NCBI GenBank assembly: GCA_032622095.1
Contig: CP136062.1
Location: forward strand, 151,334,875 to 151,398,874
Direction: 5' to 3'
DNA length: 64,000 nucleotides
Source of the DNA: Siphonodentalium dalli
Taxonomy: Eukaryota; Mollusca; Scaphopoda; Gadilida; Siphonodentaliidae
Shown here: positions 60,401 through 64,000 of the stretch, in pieces
Layout of the letters: each line of letters begins with the position of its first letter
Numbering within the stretch: position 1 is the stretch's first letter
Notes under the pieces: model-generated
The model's input: the letters and a program-made list of their open reading frames with translations, nothing else
Databases searched by the model: none
Told to the model about the DNA's origin: nothing
Position numbers and translations under genes: made by a program

Positions 60401-61394
60401 TCACTATGGATCTCGCCAAACAGGTGTTGTCCTTGTTCTTTATATAGACCATAGATTTTTTCTTTAGAACATCATTATCACATAGTATGGGTCGCGTGCC
60501 ACCCCCTGAGCCTCTCGGTTTACGTATAGATCCTACTGTAACGTTAAATGTTCTATCCAACGATAAACTTTCTTGAGAACTCAGGACGTTGGCTACACGA
60601 TCCATAACCATCGTGGGAGTGAGATGTTTCCACTCTGTTAGTTCTACCACGATGGGTCTGTTCAGTTGAACCGTTTGTATAACAACCCGGCCGAGATCTT
60701 CATCATCCCTATCGCCTCTGGCTTTATACAGCACATCTGCGAACATTCGTTCCAACTCCTCCCGTAAGTCTGAAAGTCTCTCAGTATACCACCGCTCATT
60801 AAAGGTCACATCGTAAATATTCTCTACGGCGGTTGTTTTCATAAATGTTTTTGTTTCACGTAGAGTTATATTATATGGCACAGTTGTTGGTAATGGTTCC
60901 GTGACATCACTGGTGGGGGTCAGATTTTGTATAGATGATGTTTGACCCGGTGTTGGAACGGGTGTGGTGGATGAATGTGTGTTTGGAGGAGCTGACATCG
61001 TTAAGTCCAGAGGCTGACTTTGTGGACTCGTTGGCTGAATCGGCTTGTGTGATAAGTCCGTGGGACTGGTTTGAGGACGTTCCGATGACTGCGTCGTAGG
61101 TCGTTGACGGGATGTATTCGATAAGTCCATCGGACTGTTTCGTGGTCGTTCCAAAGTCCTCGTCGTAGGTCGTTGACGGGATGTCCTCGATGTGTCTAGA
61201 GGCTCGTTATGAGGTCGAACCGGTCGCTGCCTTTGAGGTGCGCTTGTGACGGGCTGCCTGCTGGACTCCAACCGCACTAATGCGTCGTACAAAGATCTGT
61301 TGAAGGGGGTTAATGGCTGTCCCGATATTTCCCTTAGCAAATCATCGCTGGTATAACCACCGTTGAACATTTGTTGAGCTAGATAATTCTCCAT
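55647..61394 (-). CDS. Polinton family B DNA polymerase, 8 exons
   Basis: Exons (- strand): 61394-59524, 59375-58876, 58636-57950, 57862-57602, 57354-56886, 56746-56570, 56482-56199, 56065-55647. All introns are GT-AG and the sum is 4668 nt (1555 codons plus stop). Order: Pro/Ser-rich region with four PxDLS-type motifs (65-132); OTU-like motif DNTCLARSI (Cys325) with His445; Cys-rich part; exonuclease motifs FFDFE (586-590), SHNGKAYD and YCISDVD; polymerase A DFTSLYP, B around KMMLN-GKFGE, and C DTDS. Motifs B and C are split by introns. It should copy the element by protein priming in the nucleus. The ATG is preceded directly by a TTTTTTCAG acceptor, so a 5' UTR intron is likely. Intact. It is longer than Polinton polymerases I remember, through its N-terminal extension. 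Confidence 0.92.
56084..56161. repeat. 38-bp tandem repeat in the last polymerase intron
   Basis: ATAAGCTTCGACATA then CCACAATGTATTTAGCG occurs twice head to tail just upstream of the last exon in gene orientation. It does not touch the splice sites. Confidence 0.8.
57417..57450. repeat. Poly-A and (AT)n tract in polymerase intron 4
   Basis: A short A run followed by about 13 AT units, surrounded by TTTTGAATTA repeats (57365-57415 and 57510-57570). AT-rich intron filler. Confidence 0.8.
58669..58828 (-). pseudogene. Degenerate copy of the polymerase exon 2 end
   Basis: This part of intron 2 repeats 58843-59005 (end of exon 2 plus the first bases of the intron) at an offset of 174 bp. It has many substitutions and a one-base insertion that breaks the frame, while its donor became GTGGGT. 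The in-frame splice in the gene uses the intact upstream copy at 58875. Confidence 0.85.
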
Positions 61395-61454
61395 TCTGAA
61401 AAAATAATAATGTAGTTGAGTCATATGAAATAATCACGTGATTGACACTCGTAA

Positions 61455-61485
61455 CCAATCAGATGAAAACTCTGGGGGTATAAAG
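61455..61485 (+). promoter_or_regulatory. CCAAT and TATA boxes between polymerase and IAP genes
   Basis: CCAAT at 61455-61459 and TATAAAG at 61479-61485 precede the IAP ATG (61541) by 82 and 56 nt. The 146 bp between the divergent polymerase and IAP starts also holds a CACGTG E-box (61435-61440). It is probably a bidirectional promoter. Confidence 0.65.
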
Positions 61486-61540
61486 AGCTTCTACTTTCAT
61501 TTTTGTCTTCCCACGCAGCATTCAGCGTCATCGATACATC

Positions 61541-62176
61541 ATGGACATACCTCCTGATTTCACAACCAGGCCAGGAGTGGATATTAAACCCGCTTCCTAC
61601 TACGGAATATTCCCTAAATGCGAAGCAGCGAGACCTGACATGGCGTCACTATCGGCCCGATTCGCTACTTTTAAGGAATGGAAGGGTCCCGTTTCTGCGC
61701 GCAAACTGGCCGAAGCCGGAATGTACTATGTGGGTTACGAAGATCGTGTGAAATGTTTTACGTGTGATGGAGGGATATATAACTTCGTTGAAAGTGATAT
61801 TCCTCTCACTGAACACAAAAACTATTACCCTCATTGTGACTACATAGACTATATAAGATTCCTTTCTGGACAAAGTCGCGCATTATCGCAGGAAAATGTT
61901 GAGGGGATCGAAGAATGGCAGAACTACGATTCGGACAGCGAGAGATTCGACACGCCGGACACGCCGGACACGCCGGACACGCAGTTAGGTGATACTGATG
62001 TCGACGACATTCTACAGAATGAGAACTTGTGTGGTATATGTTTCTCGGGCAGTAAGCGAGTGTGTTTTCTCCCTTGCGGACATTTGATATCTTGTGAGTA
62101 TTGCGCTATCGCTTTGGATAAATGCCCAGTTTGCAGAAGTATAATTACGGCTTACAGCAAAGTACATCAGTGCTAA
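61541..62176 (+). CDS. Inhibitor of apoptosis protein, BIR-RING type
   Basis: 211 residues. One BIR domain spans about 36-103 with the zinc ligands C72, C75, H92 and C99. An acidic linker with a TPD triplet repeat (138-147) leads to a C-terminal C3HC4 RING (C164, C167, C179, H181, C185, C188, C195, C198) with the spacing of IAP RINGs. IAPs bind caspases or their activators and act as ubiquitin E3 ligases. One BIR plus RING is a compact form also seen in insect DNA viruses. In this element it may keep the host cell alive during replication (inference). It is not a Polinton core gene, so capture from a host or virus is likely. A TATA box lies upstream and AATAAA at 62308. Confidence 0.9.
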   Translation: MDIPPDFTTRPGVDIKPASYYGIFPKCEAARPDMASLSARFATFKEWKGPVSARKLAEAGMYYVGYEDRVKCFTCDGGIYNFVESDIPLTEHKNYYPHCDYIDYIRFLSGQSRALSQENVEGIEEWQNYDSDSERFDTPDTPDTPDTQLGDTDVDDILQNENLCGICFSGSKRVCFLPCGHLISCEYCAIALDKCPVCRSIITAYSKVHQC

Positions 62177-62307
62177 CTGTAAGGAAGGACTATCGAAGCT
62201 GGTCGTAAACTTACCTCGGGTGGTGTAATTCCGACTGTTTTTTTTTTTAAATCCGCAAACTGTAAGGAAAAAAGACTGATAGTGATACGTTCACACGCTG
62301 CACATAG

Positions 62308-62313
62308 AATAAA
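62308..62313 (+). terminator. Polyadenylation signal after the IAP gene
   Basis: AATAAA 131 nt after the IAP stop. Confidence 0.5.
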
Positions 62314-62377
62314 CTAAGACGGCTATACGCGGTCGTCGTTATATCATAAAAGCTCACACCTTTTTTTTTAAATCAGT

Positions 62378-62775
62378 GAATCATTTTCCGCAGACTCTGA
62401 TACTTATAAGCGGATAGTTAGACACGGAAGTGATTCATTTCCGGCTCTTTGAGACTCTGATATCTGTATGAACCATTTTCAATCATTTAACAGCGGGTAC
62501 TTATCGGGTTAAAACATTTATGGTAGTGGCGCGCTGAAGCCGAGTGAATCATTTCCGGATGTGTGTGACTCACGCGCTTGGATCGCTCCTATAGAACCGT
62601 CAATACATACGCGGAAGAGGGTGAATCATTTCCGAATGTGTGTGACTCAAGCGCTTGGGTCGCTCCTATAGAACCGTCAATACATACGTGGGAAGAGGGT
62701 GAATCATTTCCGTTTCTTTGTGACTCACGTGCGTAGGAGTGAATGGCAGTGGCGTCGGTAGAGCCGAATTATTTC
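62378..62775 (+). promoter_or_regulatory. Enhancer-like repeats with ETS and AP-1 cores
   Basis: GTGAATCATTTCCG-type motifs occur at about 62383, 62430, 62544, 62621, 62699 and 62765. Around the middle ones, 77-78 bp repeat units also hold TGACTCA (62566, 62643, 62721), CGCTCCTATAGAACCGTCAA and ATACATACG. TTTCCGG resembles an ETS site and TGACTCA an AP-1 site. The array lies between the IAP and PC4-like genes and is probably the upstream control region of the latter. Confidence 0.6.
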
Positions 62776-62863
62776 CGGCCACTTAGCGGCTTGATTCTCA
62801 TTGGACAAAAATGATTTCCTAACGTCGCTCGTCACTGATAGGCACGCCCCCGAAGGATAGCGA

Positions 62864-63457
62864 TTGGACGATGCGCGCTGCCACGCATTACTTTTAACGA
62901 AGTACCGGATCGGCTATCGTCATTCGCATCCTGACTCTAGAACGCTCAACACGATGAATTCAAAAATACTGTCGAAACATTTGGGACGTGAAAGATACGT
63001 GACTGTCGGAGAATTCAAAGGAAATAAACAGATAGATATAAGGATTTGGGAGAATGGTAAAATTCCTACCAAACAGGGCGCTAGCATGGACTTGCAACGT
63101 TGGCAAACCTTAGTCGACAACTTGCCAGCAGCGAGAGAAAATTTGCGAAATAAGGCACCCATGGACAGAGTACATCTCGGATATAACGTTTACATGTGTT
63201 TAGATCACGACAATGGTGTCTTACACGTTAGACAGTTTTTCTACCCTGAAAACTCTGAACAGATTCATCCAACGAAGAAAGGAGTTACTCTAAACGCCGG
63301 GGAAGTCGATGTTTTGGCAGACAATATCGACGTCGTACGCGGAGCAGTGCCCGAGTTAGAAACATTTATACCGTGCTATTTGCAAGACTCTCACCAGAAT
63401 CAGCTCGGTGCACTTTCTTGTCGCTCATGCAACCCTGGACTGTGCGACATCTATTAA
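62864..63457 (+). CDS. Protein with two PC4-like coactivator domains
   Basis: 197 residues from the first ATG; the ATG at 62954 (residue 31, MNSKIL) is an equally good start and would remove a tail without a recognised domain. Residues 42-94 match the PC4 pattern: RYVTVGEFKGNKQIDIRIW, a Lys-rich turn, a small-residue SMDL step and a helix with QRWQTLVDN. Residues 101-165 repeat it in weaker form (YNVYMCLDHDNGVLHVRQFF, KKGVTLNAGEVDVLADN). A CRSCNPGLC tail follows. PC4 proteins bind single-stranded DNA and assist RNA polymerase II initiation; viral relatives also exist. Two domains in one chain could mimic the usual PC4 dimer. It could serve transcription or replication. AATAAA lies at 63550. 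Confidence 0.75.
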   Translation: MDDARCHALLLTKYRIGYRHSHPDSRTLNTMNSKILSKHLGRERYVTVGEFKGNKQIDIRIWENGKIPTKQGASMDLQRWQTLVDNLPAARENLRNKAPMDRVHLGYNVYMCLDHDNGVLHVRQFFYPENSEQIHPTKKGVTLNAGEVDVLADNIDVVRGAVPELETFIPCYLQDSHQNQLGALSCRSCNPGLCDIY

Positions 63458-64000
63458 ACAATCTTTGACGGATTACGTTATCAGCAGTGTGTGTATAGAA
63501 CTGTCAAAAAATTGTGTGTTTTTTTGTGTTTTCTGTGTGTATGGTACGTAATAAATATGAAATTTTATTTTCTCGTTAAGTTTTCCTTTTGGTACGCACG
63601 TACTGTAGATGTTAAAAGAAATTCTACTTCCGACCGGTTGTGAAAATTCTAGTATGGACAGCAATTTCAGCCTAGCATTTTTTTTTTTTACAACCGCAAA
63701 GAAAATGTAGAAATTTTATTTAATTTTTGTTATTACTTCCACATGAATCAGATAGAAGCCCGCAGTACACGATGCTGGTTGTATTACTTAAAACAGTTCG
63801 TAAATCGGTCCATAAATGGCCGATATATACGGTATTTTGTCTTTCTGGCGGCCATTTACTTAGTCAAATTTACTAAATATGGTAAAATTGCATCTGAGGT
63901 GTCGAGTGTGGTATCGTACGAACGGGGGCGACATACTGATAACTATGCAGAAAACAGTTCGTAATTCGGTCCATAAATGGCCGTGATATTAACGATTATG
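63458..64000. other. Right flank inside the Polinton, no gene seen
   Basis: AATAAA at 63550-63555 ends the PC4-like transcript. Further on, ACAGTTCGTAA.TCGGTCC followed by ATAAATGGCCG occurs at about 63793 and again at 63953, a direct repeat ~160 bp apart. It may be subterminal to the right end, but this cannot be settled here. Confidence 0.5.

Larger units (their letters stand above)
49876..64000. mobile_element. Polinton/Maverick, right end not in window
   Basis: A virus-like DNA transposon of 14 kb or more. Diagnostic genes are an rve integrase with chromodomain, a protein-primed-type family B DNA polymerase, a FtsK/HerA-type packaging ATPase, a major capsid protein and a penton-like protein. 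Extra cargo is a TBP-like protein, a BIR-RING protein and a tandem PC4-like protein. All frames are open, so the copy is probably young. No adenain-type protease is seen. The left border is approximate, judged from the onset of compact sequence and subterminal repeats; the right border is not found. Confidence 0.9.

Noticed and set aside
63743-63964. 73-codon + frame near the window end
   Set aside because: Overlaps a direct repeat and lacks any motif; not supported as the missing Polinton protease.

Overview
The window looks like nuclear DNA of a marine invertebrate, most likely a mollusc and plausibly a bivalve. It is AT-rich, has GT-AG introns, AATAAA polyadenylation signals, many minisatellites and small inverted-repeat transposons, and a mitochondria-eating-protein (Mieap/SPATA18-like) gene, a family I recall as expanded in bivalves. 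Nothing in it looks bacterial.

Layout. 1-25.1 kb is gene-poor repeat DNA: two copies of a ~2.7 kb segmental duplication (1-2768 and 6494-9200), minisatellites with units of 16, 30 and 58 bp, Helitron-like termini, and inverted-repeat elements. From 25.1 to 37.8 kb a Mieap-like gene runs on the + strand in at least four exons; its upstream exons were not found. Two of its exon-intron junctions and the end of its last exon are each caught inside a tandem array, including a 21 x 51 bp array that repeats the splice donor. Its introns carry nested non-autonomous transposons, including a TTAA-flanked piggyBac-like MITE inside another MITE. From 37.8 to 49.9 kb there is no intact gene: MITEs, a LINE 3' fragment, a ~2.1 kb minisatellite, CTGGGT-rich repeats and clusters of TGTTCA/TGAACA palindromes.

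From about 49.9 kb to the window end lies a Polinton/Maverick, a virus-like DNA transposon, with intact reading frames. The + strand has a small membrane protein, a TATA-binding-protein-like protein, an rve integrase with chromodomain, a penton-like protein, a very basic protein and the major capsid protein, tightly packed with overlapping starts and stops. The - strand has the packaging ATPase, two small proteins and an eight-exon family B DNA polymerase whose N-terminal part has an OTU-like motif and PxDLS-type motifs. A second + strand block has a BIR-RING inhibitor-of-apoptosis protein and a protein with two PC4-like domains. No adenain-type protease is visible, and no terminal inverted repeat could be paired; the right end probably lies beyond 64000.

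The most interesting system is this Polinton with its own transcription equipment: a TBP-like factor and a tandem PC4-like factor. TATAAAG boxes precede the TBP and IAP genes, and an AP-1/ETS-like repeat array precedes the PC4 gene. Together with the IAP it resembles a DNA virus that could control its own early transcription and delay host cell death. The second point of note is the repeated capture of exon-intron boundaries by tandem arrays in the Mieap-like gene.
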